Positions 1-14,923 of a stretch of 64,000 nucleotides of DNA are shown here, one piece after another. Source of the DNA: Sepiola atlantica (Eukaryota > Mollusca > Cephalopoda > Sepiida > Sepiolidae); assembly GCA_963556195.1 (NCBI GenBank), contig OY744520.1, positions 155,818,607 through 155,882,606 of the forward strand, written 5' to 3'. The translations under genes were made by a program, and so were the position numbers. The notes below the pieces were generated by a model. The model saw only the letters and a list, made by a program, of their open reading frames with translations, was not told the DNA's origin and made no database searches. Each line of letters starts with the position of its first letter. Within the stretch, counting starts at the first letter, position 1.

Positions 1-589
1 CCATCCTGCAATATTTGTATAGAAATATATTGAAATCCTTTGTTGTAGACCACCCAGCCATCCACTTGAAAAAGGCTAATCTGCTGAATTACTAAAAATA
101 AAAACCGACTTACTAGGGAGTCCTATATCTGGACGGACATTATTTTTATAAAGCTTTAAATGTTGTAATCTCTCAGCATGAACCACTTTTTAGAAAAGCA
201 ATAACTTTTTTAAGTGAATGAATTGAAGTCTGGGTGGTCAAACCCAAAGCCATATATATTTACTATATTTGGGTGGTCATTCTTTTAGTTAAATATTTGC
301 CGTCCGTATCATGCCTCTATGTATTACACTAAACATGCCGTCTTGTGCATGCTTACAATAATACCTATGTTTAAATGGATATTTTATGTAACACAACTTT
401 CTATTTTATCCGTAGCTAAAGGTAAATATGGATTCATACATCTCTCAGGAGTATAAGTGCGTAATTCGGTCACATGTAATCAGGAAGAATTGTAAATCTT
501 CATAGTCGATTACATTGTCCGCAACCGTATTCATAGAACAACTCCGCTACAAAGATTTACAGGGTTAGTGTTAGGGCTGAGGTTTCACC

Positions 590-1057
590 GTGTGGGGTTA
601 TTCTTTCAAAAACAAACTTGGTTTAATCGTGTGGGATTATTCTTACAAAAACAGACTTGATTTTACAGTGTGGGATTATTCTTACAAAAACAGACTTGGT
701 TTCACCGTGTGGGATTATTCTTACAAAAACAGACTTGGTTTCACCGTGTGGGATTATTCTTACAAAAACAGACTTGGTTTCACCGTGTGGGATTATTCTT
801 ACAAAAACAGACTTGGTTTTACCGTGTGGGATTATTCTTACAAAAACAGACTTGGTTTCACCGTGTGGGATTATTCTTACAAAAACAGACTTGGTTTCAC
901 CGTGTGGGATTATTCTTACAAAAACAGACTTGGTTTCACCGTGTGGGATTATTCTTACAAAAACAGACTCGGTTTCACCGTGTGGGATTATTCTTACAAA
1001 ACCAGACTCGGTTTCACCGTGTGGGAGTATTCTTACAAAAACAAACTTAATATTCCA
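590..1057. repeat. 39-bp minisatellite, 12 units
   Basis: Twelve head-to-tail 39-bp units lie end to end without any indel; a partial unit precedes them from about 577. The unit contains GTGTGGGATTATTC and ACAGACTTGGTTTCACC. First and last units are the most diverged, as is usual in arrays that expand from the centre. Because 39 is a multiple of three, each plus-strand frame keeps one phase, and all three are open across most of the array. The frame from 590 (ATG to stop at 1084) encodes 13-residue repeats around WDYSYKNRLGFTV. I see no splice context, signal peptide or homologous domain, so expression is unproven. Confidence 0.95.
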
Positions 1058-2212
1058 AATGTTGGTATTTTGATTTCTACATAGGCTAGTGTGTATACTG
1101 AAAGCGCTGATTTGCTGAAAATGGGCTCCCTGCTCCTACCAAAGGTGTGTAACGCCACTTACGTTTGAAATTTGTTAACATTTTTTTTTACGTTTTCACT
1201 TCCAGGAATATTCCTAATCACCACACATGTGTTTGTATGCCATTCTGCGTTTTACTTCATTTCGAATTTCATTCCGCTTTTAATAACTTCATCATGAAGT
1301 TATCGTCTGTTTACTTAACTATTATATCGATGTAATAGCAACTAAATCTTAAATGACTTTCAATACAATAAGACATGAAATAAAAAAAAGAATAATTTGA
1401 TTCATTGAAATTTGAAATTAGTTCGCTTTCACAACTAAATATGTACTTAAGCGATAAGCTATTATTCCAAAATGTGTGCTTCCGAAATAATAAAAATACA
1501 AATTAATCGAAAAGATAATTTTCATATGCATATTGCTCGAAGAGAATTTTGAGACAAGAAGTTATTTTATTCATGGAATTGTATGCAGGTATTAGATGTG
1601 ACAATTGTTTTGTTGGGGCAGAAACATTATTGTAGTGTGATTTTAAATAGTGAACAAATTTCAATAGATGTGTATTCGTCAAAAGAATCACATAAAGAAT
1701 GTCGCGTCCATATTTTATTTAATCTCATGTGTTAAATAGGGTGTTCTTTGATAATTGGTATATCTATTATTGATCGGAGCTTACATTGTTATATTTACAC
1801 CTTGCTAGTGATGGTGTTTTTTTTTATCCTCGAGTGATGGTTGATGAGTCTGAACTGACAAAGAAAGTCATTCGAAGCATGTTCTTTTAGGGTGAAATAA
1901 AATTCAATCGCTTTTACCTTATCGATTTCAGTGACAGGAAAACGGACACCAAACCATTTAAACATGCAAACAAACAAAACACATTTTTTGTATTGATAGA
2001 AAAATGTATATACTTAAAAATATATGAACTCAGATTTCCTGTCCTAAAGATGTCGGGCTTATAGAAGCTGCGACTGATACATGTTTTACATATGTAGCCA
2101 AATGTTTGTAAATAAGACTTTAGTACAAATAAATAGATGTATACATTATTCAGCACTATTATATAAACATTGAATATTCTGTGGATGTTCGTCTTTCTCT
2201 CATTCTCTATCT

Positions 2213-2214
<2 letters not shown>
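1058..2214. other. AT-rich spacer, no gene seen
   Basis: No coding, RNA or transposon signature recognised. Short open frames here have no family motif and biased AT-driven composition. Confidence 0.6.

Positions 2215-2279
<65 letters not shown>
2215..2279. repeat. (TA)n microsatellite
   Basis: Uninterrupted TA dinucleotide array of about 65 bp. Flanks contain no recognisable element end. Confidence 0.95.
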
Positions 2280-2283
<4 letters not shown>

Positions 2284-3226
2284 ATAAAGTGACGTTGTTT
2301 TCCCTTTATCTGTGGCACAAAAACATAACATTCTACACATTTCCAATAATCGCTAACAGCAATTCATAATGCGTGTTTCACGAAAAAATAATTACATTTT
2401 TATTTCTAACAAAAACAATTACAATTATTCCGAGATGTCTATATATCCCAGAAACATATTCAAAATAACGTGTAGCAACCATTTTTTTTCTATATACATT
2501 CATTACTAACACGTAACTTATCGACACCAAACATTTGTTTATAGAGGCGAAATACATTTACCGCACCGCCAGATTCCGCGATTCTTTTATTTCTATTCTG
2601 AAATTAGTTCTTGATAAGATAACCGCATTCTGTTTAAATGAACAGATCCGACAGCTGTACTGCTCACAAGCTAGTACATTTTCGGACGTTGAACTTTTCA
2701 CTTTATATTTTTAATATTTATTTCCGTCTGCAGATATATTCATAGACTTTTTTTCATGAGACAAACAGTTAAATTTTACTTAGTAATGCCGTTGCGTCGT
2801 GTTGTAAATCCTGCTTTCGCATCAATATAAAAAATGTAGTTTTAATGAAGACCTACTAATATTATTTCCTTCCAAAATATTATTTACTGAATCCCACATA
2901 AAAATCATGATCATTCTAATGAATAAACAAAATTAAATATTATGACTAAACATAAATTGCATGGTTTTTCAAAGAATAACATATTAGATTTCCAAATATA
3001 AAGGCTTTTTTGTTTTCTTTTTATTTACTTTATTACTCACACTATGCAAACAAATCTTCCCGATAGCAATGTGACATTATTTGTGGGAAATACCGCAATC
3101 AAAACAACGTACACATTGCTTTGATCAAGAATGGTTTCTTCTGACGCGAATCTTCGAGATTATACTGTTCTGTTATACGGTTTATAAACTTATATTTATA
3201 TTGATATAGTTAGTTTCCACAGTTAC

Positions 3227-3319
<93 letters not shown>
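3227..3319. repeat. (TA)n microsatellite
   Basis: About 93 bp of TA with one TACATA interruption near its start. The spacer from 2280 to 3226 shows nothing recognisable. Confidence 0.95.
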
Positions 3320-3322
<3 letters not shown>

Positions 3323-3899
3323 CACATAAATGATACATTACTTCAACGTTTTAGTACTGGGAGATTATGTTCGCATGTCTATTTTTGAAGAAATATTGTC
3401 GAAAATAAACCAAACGGTTTTTATTATTAATCATAGAATCAACGTTGACGGATGTTCCACGAACGGTATAACGTATTTAATTTGTTGGCTTCTTTGACTG
3501 TTAAAAACAACATATTTAATAATTACCTCAGTCATAGCACCTCGAACATCGCACAGTATAGATGACATACAGTATCGCAACAGATCGCTAGTATGTCAAT
3601 GTTCACTTTTGAAAAAAAAACGAATCCAAGATTACTTATTTACGATACTTTTGCCGACAATAAAAGCGACATGTAAATACTACCATAACCTCTATGCCAC
3701 CATTAACACTGTTGTCCTTCTTTCCCACTCCTTCTATCTCATGTATCAGTTATTTCCCTGTCTACTCTTTTATAAGTTGACTAGCGAAACCTACCCGTCC
3801 CCCGGGCAGTAAATTTATTGAACGAGGCGGGAGCGTAAAGTTACAAAAATATGTTTGACTAGGAGTTTCAATAATTTTGCCGACAAAATTTGGAAACTT

Positions 3900-4275
3900 T
3901 TTAGATTAACACCCTCCGCTAAATGAATTTACATTTTTTAGGAAAAAAGTATACCAAACAAAAAAAAGCAATTATTTTAAAATTTAGAATGGGGATACAC
4001 TTCGCATATACATTTAACATAAAATCACACTCCATTTATGGGCTATACTAACTAACAAGATTAGTTAACTAATTATACAAAAAATAACATATAGATTGTA
4101 TCTCCCATAGCAAAAAGAAACGAAATTGGTTAACTGCTATAAAACGCAAGGATTATTCGGTTATGGCGGATTATTTTATGTTAAATTTATATGCGAAATG
4201 AATCCACCCACCCAGTTAAATTCTGAAATAATCTGATTTTAGTTTTTTTCCAGTTTGTTTGCGAGTATCACCTTA
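3900..4275. mobile_element. Fold-back MITE-like element, copy 1
   Basis: Two imperfect inverted arms (about 3900-4035 and 4165-4262) face each other around a short centre. The left arm has the reverse complement of TTTATGTTAAATTTATATGC; the right arm has it directly (from about 4176). The centre carries CTCCCATAGCAAAAA and TTAACTGC, shared with the copy at 24.5 kb. There is no coding capacity. Termini are more diverged than in the 24.5-kb copy, so ends are approximate. Non-autonomous DNA transposon is the best fit; superfamily unknown. Confidence 0.65.
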
Positions 4276-4560
4276 GTATAATCTGTTTAGGGGGATCGAA
4301 GGGTTTAATCTATAATAATATCCACACCTTTAATATTTTAATTATCATGCCTTAATAAGAAGATATCTAATTTTAAATAATTTATTTATTCTTTTTTTTT
4401 AATTAGAAAGGTAAACAACTAAGCAATTCAATTGCTTAAAAAAAAATAAAAAAGGACGTAGTAGTTAAAAGATATACGATTAAAATAAAATGGGTAAATT
4501 AACAGGTTAACACCCTTCGCTACAAAGCCCACCCCAAATAAGATTTTAATTTGTTTACCT

Positions 4561-4990
4561 GTGAACACCCTGGAACCTGAAAGAAGAACGAAGAAACAAT
4601 TATTTTAGAAGTTACATTTGCGAATCAGTTTCATATATCAATTTAACGTAAAACGATTACCCCACATCCTGGTCATTCTAATTCTTTGAAGCAGTTAATC
4701 AAATATTTAAAACTATTAAACATAAGTCCGAGCGGTGAGGTCATAAAATCACATATAATCGCTTACCCCGCCCCCAACTAAAGAATGCAGCGGATTTATC
4801 TTCAATCGCAAATAAAGATAATTTATTAAACTGCCCTAAACCGCTCGAATGTTTGGGAAAATTAGTAGAGTATCGTTTTACATTAAATTTATATACGAAA
4901 CTGATTCTCCACTCAAAATTCTCGAATAATTGTTTTTTTTATTTGTTTTCTATTTTTCCACGATTTGTTCAATGTGTTCATACGTAAGCG
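4561..4990. mobile_element. Fold-back MITE-like element, copy 2
   Basis: Starts GTGAACACCCTGG and ends near GTGTTCATACG, inverted versions of each other. Inner arms match copies 1 and 3: AATTTAACGTAAAACGATTA on the left at about 4640, its inverse at about 4873. The centre (ACTGCCCTAAACCGC at 4830) parallels ACTGCCTTAAAACGC in copy 3. No ORF. It lies only about 300 bp from copy 1, in a cluster. Confidence 0.7.
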
Positions 4991-4999
4991 CATAAGTCA

Positions 5000-5714
5000 G
5001 CAATATTAGTGTTTCTTATTTGATAATATAAATGGGGGGATTTACTTTTTAAACATTTTCCATTTCGTAGATTGTCTTGGAGGAGTATTCTGAAATAAGC
5101 GACCACTAGACCAAACAAATCAACCACGACGGAAAATACCCGAATTCGGCTAAGTAAAAGTTACGATAACGCAGTTAACAAACATCACCCAACAATCTAT
5201 ACAATACCAACCAACCGTTCATTCATTTTTGCCCTAAACTTACCCTTACCTTATCCTTCCCTAACACTAAAATAACCTTAAACTTTACCTACTCTATCCC
5301 TACTCTTATTTATAGATTTATTCTGTCAGTATTGTGCAGAATCATTAGAACTTGATTCGGTTTTCTCTGGAAAGTCTAAACTGGTTATCTCACAACTGCA
5401 AAATACTGGATACCTACTCCTAAAAAACATCAAAAGTCTACGCCCCTTCACACAATCACGAAATAATTTAGTGGGGCCTGAAAAAATGAATCCAAAAACA
5501 TTAAATATTTCTTACGTATATCTTTTTATCGTAGTAAATCATCTCACGCCCCCCCCCCAACAAAACAATAATAAATAAACATATAAGCTTAGTTATTCTA
5601 CTTTAAAATTTAAAATATTTAAGGGGGGTTTAATTCCTTTTTTTTTTCGGATATTATTTTCATAGTTAAATCATTCTTTTATTTCACCGAGTCACGCTGG
5701 GATACGGGTCCTGC

Positions 5715-5783
<69 letters not shown>

Positions 5784-8461
5784 GACATCAACTGTGCATA
5801 AAACTCGTAAACTAAAGACTAAAGGTGAAAGAAATTACTTCACAATGTTTTTAACTCAAACCCATTGATAGATAATCAATATGTTTAAAATTTTATTTTT
5901 AATAATGAAAGCACAACCAATAGGTTAAAGGTTATGTGTGGTAATTATTATACGATTTACTGCATATGAATCTCAGTCCGTTACTGTATTGTTAAATCCT
6001 TTAAAGACACTCGAATAAACTCCAATCTGTGTATCTGCCTTGACAGCAAGAACTCGTTTTACTATCGCAACGTAAAAACTGTTCTGTTCTTCCTCTGTGA
6101 ACCGAGCGTCCAATGAAATATCTATGAATAGAGTTCCTTTCCAAAATTGTCCCATCTGTGAACACATTACAACTGGGACTGATTACTAGCAAACTAAAAC
6201 ATAGACATCTTCAAATCTAATGAACAATTACTTGCCATAACGCGTCCTCATATGTAATCAAACTCTATACATTGCATTAATTAGTTTTAATCTTTTCATA
6301 ATATTCTTCAACATTAATCCATTTCCTCGGATAGCTTTTGGTCTTGAAATGTTGTGTCTCATTAGTTAAGACAACTCCGTTACCGCCTCAAATAGCACCC
6401 AGTTTGCTGACGGACATTTTAATTTTTATATTTCTTGTGCTTCAATTATCAATATAGAATAACAAGTAACATTGGAGATAAAAGAAGTCGAAAGCTATCG
6501 GTTTGTGTTTTTGGAGTCTGTCTGGTATAATGATTTGTGCAAATGTCTCCGGGTCACAATTGTCTGCTCAATTCGATAGTTGATTTAATTAAGGAATATA
6601 TCAAATTACGATAGGAATAGTTTACTAGTAACTTGTATATATTAATTGCGACTCATATCTTAATGAAAGAGGAATAATATTATCAGAAATGGTTTTCTCT
6701 TCGTTTAGAAATAAATCCGATCTATTTACTTGCCTGATTCAATATTGATCATAAATATATCGATCGATTACGGAAACATAATATCGTAGATTAATATTTG
6801 TATTAGATGAAGTTACTGTTTGCATTAAAGTTACTTTTTTTTAGAACGTAATACGAATCTTAACTTTTATTCTTTATTTTGCGTACATTTGAAAACTAAT
6901 AGTTGTATGTATACCGTGATAATATTAAGCGCTCATACATACCCATCTATAATATGGTTACACTTGAACTAATGTTAAATACATTTTATCTATAAAAATC
7001 CTAACATCAACTTATAAAGTTGTAGTATTTATTCAATAAATAATACATCGTATACGGAATTTTAACAACTCAGAAAAGTGAAGTTTGACAAAATTCAAGT
7101 GTGTACTAAATTAACGGACTTGCGCAGTTACGATTTCTTTATATGATGTTCTATTTAAATCGATTCTGTATAATTTTTACCACATTTTAAATCAGGAAAA
7201 AATTATAAATCTGCAGCGATTTTCAAAGTGCTGTCAAACCTATTCTTTCCTCCCCCTCTTCATTGAGATTAAGTGTCCTACTCTTATCCACATAGGGCGT
7301 AGGTGGATAAGAGAGGATCTGTGAAAGATGGTTATGTGAGAAGTTTAGTTACTTCTGTAATGTAAAGTTATCGAAATAAAGATGATTCCTCTAATTTTAA
7401 TTAGAACGCTTTTTAGTGATCGACAGAAAAAGCACCTACCTTCCGGTGATGCTGACACATTCCATTGTCACTTGAAATGTCTCCTCTTGCCGTGGCTCTC
7501 TAATAGTAGAATAATAAATATGCAAACACTAGTTTATTAAGTACTGAATTCACAGCAAGAACTCGTATAGCTGAACTACTTCAAAGACCATTTGCTTGCT
7601 TTCATACTTTGTGCACTTACAACTAAATAAAGCCTCCAGGAACACAGTTTCTCTCACAGAACTCCCTATCCGTGGAAAACAATACCGCGGAGCTGCTTCC
7701 CCAGTGACTACAATATAGTCATTTTCAAGTCAAATATAAAGACATACATATCGAGGTGTCTTGTTAAGTAATCAAATTCTGCTCATCCAGTTCACCGTTC
7801 CCAAACATTCTCATAGTACTATTCATCATCGAACCGACAATGGAATTCACCCTCATCCTCGAGTGACATTTGTACTAGGTTAGTAGCATAAAATCATAAA
7901 AACAGACTCAGGATATCTTTATAATAATAAAAGCGTGTTTTTCCTCATTGTATTGATAGCCATACGAAGGAAAATTATTTCATATATATCATTAACTCCT
8001 TTTTAATCGATGTACCGTTAGGGCACACAACAATTGGTCAATCACACGAGCCCAACGGAAGTGCAAATGGCCAGTAATCCAATAAAGTGACATCCTCAAC
8101 ACATACAAATAAAGCGGCACGGACATGCATCTGGCTGGTATCACACAAAACTGTCGTGAATTGTCAAGAGAATGGAAAGACCTTAAACAGGCAGTACTAA
8201 TCAGACTGTTACTGGGAGGATGCGGAGAGAAGTAAAACGTTGTGGAGACTTATTGTCACTCCAATTCCAGCGAATACTAAGGGTCGTTGCAGGTGAGAAA
8301 TCAATCGTAAACAGCTTTTCTGATAACGCAAACGGATTTGCAATGGAATGTAAAGAGATAGAAAGTGCTGGAAATCTGGATAGATATGTTACCACTCGAA
8401 CACAACTTGTATTTGTCACTTATCAATCACTGATAATGATTCGTATGAGGATTTGTAGTAA
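5000..8461. other. AT-rich spacer, no gene seen
   Basis: Apart from the (TA)n at 5718-5779 I recognise nothing. A stretch at 5229-5310 is rich in CCCTAA-like words but is not a regular telomeric array. Open frames at 5973-6192 lack any family motif. Confidence 0.5.
5718..5779. repeat. (TA)n microsatellite
   Basis: About 62 bp of pure TA dinucleotides. Confidence 0.95.

Positions 8462-8515
<54 letters not shown>
8462..8515. repeat. (GAT)n microsatellite
   Basis: Eighteen perfect GAT units. An open frame from 8220 runs through them as a poly-Met tail; I do not regard that frame as a gene. Confidence 0.95.
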
Positions 8516-11026
8516 CAAAACAATACGGATAATATAGAGGAAAAGAGACTTATTATTTTTAGTTACGCCAGAATAACATTATAAAAGATATTTCAATTCA
8601 TAGATTTTCGAATGAAATCAAAAATAAATAAACAGTAGTGCTAGTTGTGCCTAAATGGGCATCGATATGTCTAGTTAACATAAATGATGCACTATAAATA
8701 TACAGATATGATTATTTTAAATTTCCATTCGATAGTTTTTTCTTAAATATTTCAGACATTATTTCTGAATTTATCTAATTAAATCTGAACATTTTCTATG
8801 GTATTGCAAATATTAATCTGAATTTGTCAATTTAAATGAAAAAAAATGTGTTACTTCGTATGTGGCTTTGTTTCTTAATAAAATCTGACCATACTATATC
8901 GTCGTCAGTTACTTATTTAATTACACTTTGATCTTCAAATCTTGATTCCTCGGGGTGTGCCATTACTTATAGTCGCTATCTTCTCTGTCGCGGTAATGGT
9001 AAGAGCCCTGTGATTTTGCTACGTATCCTTTTGTCACGCGAAAGAAAGTTGAAACTCAATTTCATTCAGATATATATTTTTTAAACTAGAAAAGAAAATG
9101 CAAAAATGTTTCTGTTGTGTGTGAGACAGATTTCCGTTAATAGAAATGTACGGTTGTGGTCAAAAGACAGAGAGAAAGAGATAGAAATTCAACGGGCGAG
9201 GCTCATTATTACTGATATCATTAAATTATCTTTTATACAGGTCTTCTGTCGGTCGCTTTTCTAAGAACTAATTATTAGCTTAAAATCAAAACTCTATTCT
9301 CAACTATCTGATGTTACTCCATCTCTATTGTTTTTACTTCGTTATATCACATTCGACCTCGCCAATAATACAAAAATACAGTTTCGAATTAAACATTTAT
9401 GGACAGGAAACTCAGTTTTATGTTGACGTATATAAATGAGGCTTCATTCACGAGAATATTCGTATTGAGGGCAACGCTATACATATATTGGTGAAATTAA
9501 CATTTAAAGTGTGGGGAGTTTGCGAGGCACGTATAAGTTGGTATAAACTGTATATTGTGTTCAAAAGTAATGTAAATTAAAAACACAATTTGAAGGTAAA
9601 TCCTGAAAACATTTCGAAATTACCTTGTTGCTGTATGTAAAGAAAGCAATAATAAAATATATGCTAGTATGGCAAACTGTTGCTTGTATTTATGACCCTC
9701 ACACGTAGTCCTTCTAAATGTATTCATGCGGTCAAATTTTCTGCATGATTTCTTTATGAGCCAAAAACTCAATTTTAATAACTTACAGGAATATATTTTT
9801 GTAAATCAGATATATTTTTTAGTTCTTTGAGGGCAAATAACTTACATGATTGTATGTTTCTGCAGCTCTCAAGAGCACTAAGCCCGTCTAATAATATTAA
9901 ACCAACAGTGAGAATAGCCTATACGTGTACTCTGTATGTAATATTATATTCTTTTAATTCGCGTCTTTTCCTGTTCTTTACGTCTGTTACTTCTTCAGTT
10001 GCTTTGACGCGCACTTTTAACATGTTAGATTTTATATTCAACGCAGTTACAACATCTGTTTCAAACAAGTTATTTAAATTTCTATTGTATATTCTTCACC
10101 TATGCAATCATGCATAATACTAGTTAACTATTATTCAGCTAGGTTAGTGTTCAGAAGAAATATCGCACTCTTATATGAATAATCCGTAAGAATAAACGAT
10201 TGCTTTTCAAAAATATAATTTAGCCGTTTTCCCTATTAGACTAGAACGACAATACTGAAGCCAATGTAAAAGTCAAACAAATCTAGGCGTAAATAATAAA
10301 TAGTCTACATCATTGGTACTTAATCCGTTAACGGAAATGGAAACAGACTTACCTACTCTACGACAGCCATGTTCTAAATTCTAAAGCCTCTTATTGTACA
10401 ATCCCGTCTAACATGGTGACGACTTTGTCTGAAAGCAAAAACGTTAGTTGTCTCGCATGCCGATTACATCTTATCTCACGCTGTTAAACAAAGAAAGAAC
10501 CGACATTCTTCAGATGCGCTCATTTAATCTGCGCGTTTAACGATGCAAATACAATTTACACCTATCTTGTTACAGAAAACAAAATGTTATTTCGAAATGA
10601 GACGTGACAAGTCGATCGACGTACACATTCTCTCATAAAGTGCAGAGAAGGAACGACACCGTGGATTACATAAACGCCTCTTTTCGAATAGTTCTATTAA
10701 TTCCAAAGTTATACATGAAGATTCCTGAGTTCAAAAATACGTACCCGTAGAATAGCGTAGGTTACATCAGCTGGAACTCCATGAGTCTACTTTGATGAGT
10801 GTTGTCTTCATTATTATGAAATTATATTAAGGTGTCACTGTTCATTATTGCTTGCAGTTTTATTCCCATTAACATCTACACACAAAAAATGTTACTTATT
10901 TATTTATAGTTCTTATAAGTAAAAAATATAATTCATACTAATTGATAGTTTAAAATTCGAGTAACACTACGTGTATAAGTTAAAGCGATGGGGGTGTGGG
11001 GGTAAGTAATTCACGGGTTCTTAAAT
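8516..11026. other. Spacer, no gene seen
   Basis: No coding or repeat-family signal recognised. The open frame at 9827-10117 shows no motif or conserved domain. Confidence 0.5.

Positions 11027-11085
<59 letters not shown>
11027..11085. repeat. Compound (TA)n(TG)n microsatellite
   Basis: About 22 bp of TA followed directly by about 37 bp of TG. Confidence 0.95.
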
Positions 11086-11087
<2 letters not shown>

Positions 11088-11170
11088 GTAGTATACAATA
11101 ATATACACATGACAAGCAATTTGCACCAAAGCGCATGTGCTCCCCCCCAAGAAGAGCCCGGCAGTTTTAC

Positions 11171-11287
<117 letters not shown>

Positions 11288-11325
11288 TGTTGTGGCGTTT
11301 AAAGGTCGAAAATAAATACGAGAAC

Positions 11326-11460
11326 GGAAGGTGGGGAGACTCAAGCCAGCACCCTAAAGAAGGAGCACTCTGACTCTTTTTTAAATACCTGAGGCAGCCC
11401 CGTCGGAATTTCACCAGTGGGGGCGCCTAAAGCAGTAAGCAATACACTTATTCCACCCAG
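11326..11460 (-). mobile_element. Headless copy of U2-headed repeat
   Basis: On the minus strand this matches the body of the repeats at 16.2 and 29.5 kb. Shared words (plus-strand text) include CAGCACCCTA, CAGCCCCGTCGG and GCAGTAAGCAATA. The U2-like head is not recognisable: beyond 11460 the similarity fades into unrelated or strongly diverged sequence. It therefore looks like an old or 5'-truncated member, and shows that the body disperses independently of the head. Confidence 0.7.
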
Positions 11461-12347
<887 letters not shown>

Positions 12348-12836
12348 CGGCTAGGAAATTACCGGAACTTATTGGATTGAAAGCGAACGCGTTCAGCACT
12401 AAGAAAACAAACACAAATTTTCATGTTTAACTTACTCATCATGTTTATGAGTTTACCGTATGGATCTGTCCGCATAGATCTGATATAGTTTGATTGGCTA
12501 AGAAACATAAATAAGCATACTAAAAAAGTAAAAGACATTCTTATTAGAGTTATGATATATCAGTGAATATTCATATTAGTTTTCCATTTTTAATAAAAAT
12601 AGGATCAAAGCAAACAATACGTAGTTGTTCCATCGGCTTAAAGGGAACGCTAAAAATGTTGTAGCCTTTTTGTTAATGTTATTTCTATGTACCTGTAATT
12701 TTGAATGAGATTTAAAAAGCGCCCATCAAGTGAGACATCGATAAGGATCGAAGGTGCTGATCTCGTATCTGTAGTTGTTTGACCCTAAGATAAACCTTTT
12801 AACTGTGATGCCGCGACACACATACATACAACATTG

Positions 12837-12838
<2 letters not shown>

Positions 12839-12881
<43 letters not shown>
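12839..12881. repeat. (TA)n microsatellite
   Basis: About 43 bp of TA dinucleotides. Confidence 0.95.
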
Positions 12882-12882
<1 letters not shown>

Positions 12883-14850
12883 TAAGTTATGAAAATATAT
12901 TTTCATGATAAATATATATATATTAAAAGAAATATGACGCATTCAGTAAACCATTGAGCTATTGTTAGCCTGTTTGAGTTAGAAAAAGTGAGTTTGGAAA
13001 AATAAGAAGGCACATCCAAAATGAACTTTTTCGTGTCACTATTCTTCTCCCCCTTATCTCTATCCTCCTTTTTCTATCTATTCATCTCCAACCGCGCGTT
13101 AAATATTTACGCTGCTTGTGGGGATATTTCCATATTGCTTATCATGGACTATTCACATCAGTTTGTACTTTCTATTTTTAACTTCGGTTGTTAATAAACA
13201 GATAAAGACAGGGGTAAGAGAGAAAGAGTTATGGAAACAAGAGTGAATAAATACCGTATGAAAGAGAAAGGCGGTCAACACGAAAAACGAATGTTCAAGT
13301 TTTGTCTGAAATTTTTGTCTTTTCTTATTTAATATTTTTTTTTTCATTTCACTGGAGCTTGGTCGCAGACATAAAGTTGCCTTTTTCCTGAGGCTAAAAC
13401 TTGATTTCTATATAAGATAAATGGATATACGAGTGTTCAATTACACTTTTTTATCTTCTCAAGCGCTGAGTCTGTTCAGCCGTGAAGGACATTGATTTCC
13501 CTCTCTTCAATTGACCACTTAACTATGTTATAGTTTATATTTGTTGTGGTACTTTTGTTTTACCGGATTCCAGGTGAGAATTCATCTGATCTTTTAGAGT
13601 ATCAAACTAAGTGTTGTTACTAGAGGTCCCATCATTAGAATGTCTAGTATGAGCCAGTATGTAGTAATGGTAGTGGAGTTTTGTTTAGTTCGCGAATACT
13701 ATGTTATTTTTAATATTAAGTCAGAGTTTACTTGAAGGATAAGCATACTCGTCTTAGGTTGTCCTGAAAACCTTAAAGAGCGACTAAAGACAGTGTCTGG
13801 TAGGCATTCAAAGTCTTATCTGGGTCATTTAATGTTATCTAACAATCAAACAGAGTAGAACAACATGCCATCTTATCGACGACATAATTACTTGTGGATT
13901 TGTTTATTTCTATTAATGTTAACTATGTGAAGTTTCTTTATCTTTAGAACAAACACTTTTTATTCCTTACTTCCATTTACTAATAGATACTTCCGAGGAA
14001 CAGATACATATTCGACCGGCATACTTTTTAATAGTACGAATAGTGGTAAACTAAACTTTAACATGGCTGTCACAACATAATTGTCAATTCAGTGTAGATT
14101 TAAACGCGTACATTATTATACTTAATTAATAATACTATCACAAAATGGGCGTTATCTGATTATAAAATAAAACTGAATTCAGTGAGGACGTCCAAATATA
14201 TAATCGGCAGCAATTGTAGAATCATGTTTTAGTACTCTAATACTATTCTTACTACGATATATATTACTTTCCTTGGTCTCATCTATGTGTTAAAATGTCC
14301 TAAGTATAGCAAAAAAGCTTATTTGGAGACATTTGTTTCATGGTTAATTTACATTGAGCCAGCCCAACGAAGATCTCTCGTCCCCAAAAGCCTGGAGCGG
14401 ATGCAGATTTATTTATTTTAATTAATTATCTCTACCAGAGTCTCGAAGATCAAAGCAGAACAAACTACATTATCAAATAAGTGTTTATCTCTTCAGATAT
14501 TCATATAGTCATGTAATATAGCAGAAAGTGAACACACTAGGGAAACGTACATTCATATTATGTATGATAATTTATTTGAGGATAATAAATCACGATGCAC
14601 AATAACATTTACAAAAATGGTTATATTCATCAGAAAGTAACCTGAAAAGACATGCATGTTGTAAAAAAAACAAGCAAACTAAACACAGGGTGAGTTATAT
14701 ATCTGTAGATATTACCAACCTGAATCATGGAAACATTTATCTAAATTACTGTACTTGACATTAAATAATATGAAAAAAGGAGTATATGCCGTAAGAGAAA
14801 CAACTATAAAACATAAGTAAACAGATCAATATTTTACGAAAATCCACCCA

Positions 14851-14853
<3 letters not shown>

Positions 14854-14921
<68 letters not shown>
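14854..14921. repeat. (TA)n microsatellite
   Basis: About 68 bp of TA dinucleotides. Confidence 0.95.

Positions 14922-14923
<2 letters not shown>

Noticed and set aside
590..1057. CRISPR-like regular repeats
   Set aside because: Units are contiguous, with no unique spacers between them; it is a tandem minisatellite.
5229..5310. Interstitial telomere repeat
   Set aside because: CCCTAA-like words are irregular and mixed with other pyrimidine text; no array of consecutive hexamers.
8220..8537. 105-residue open frame ending in poly-Met
   Set aside because: The tail is a GAT microsatellite, an overlapping frame exists on the other strand, and no motif or splice context is visible.
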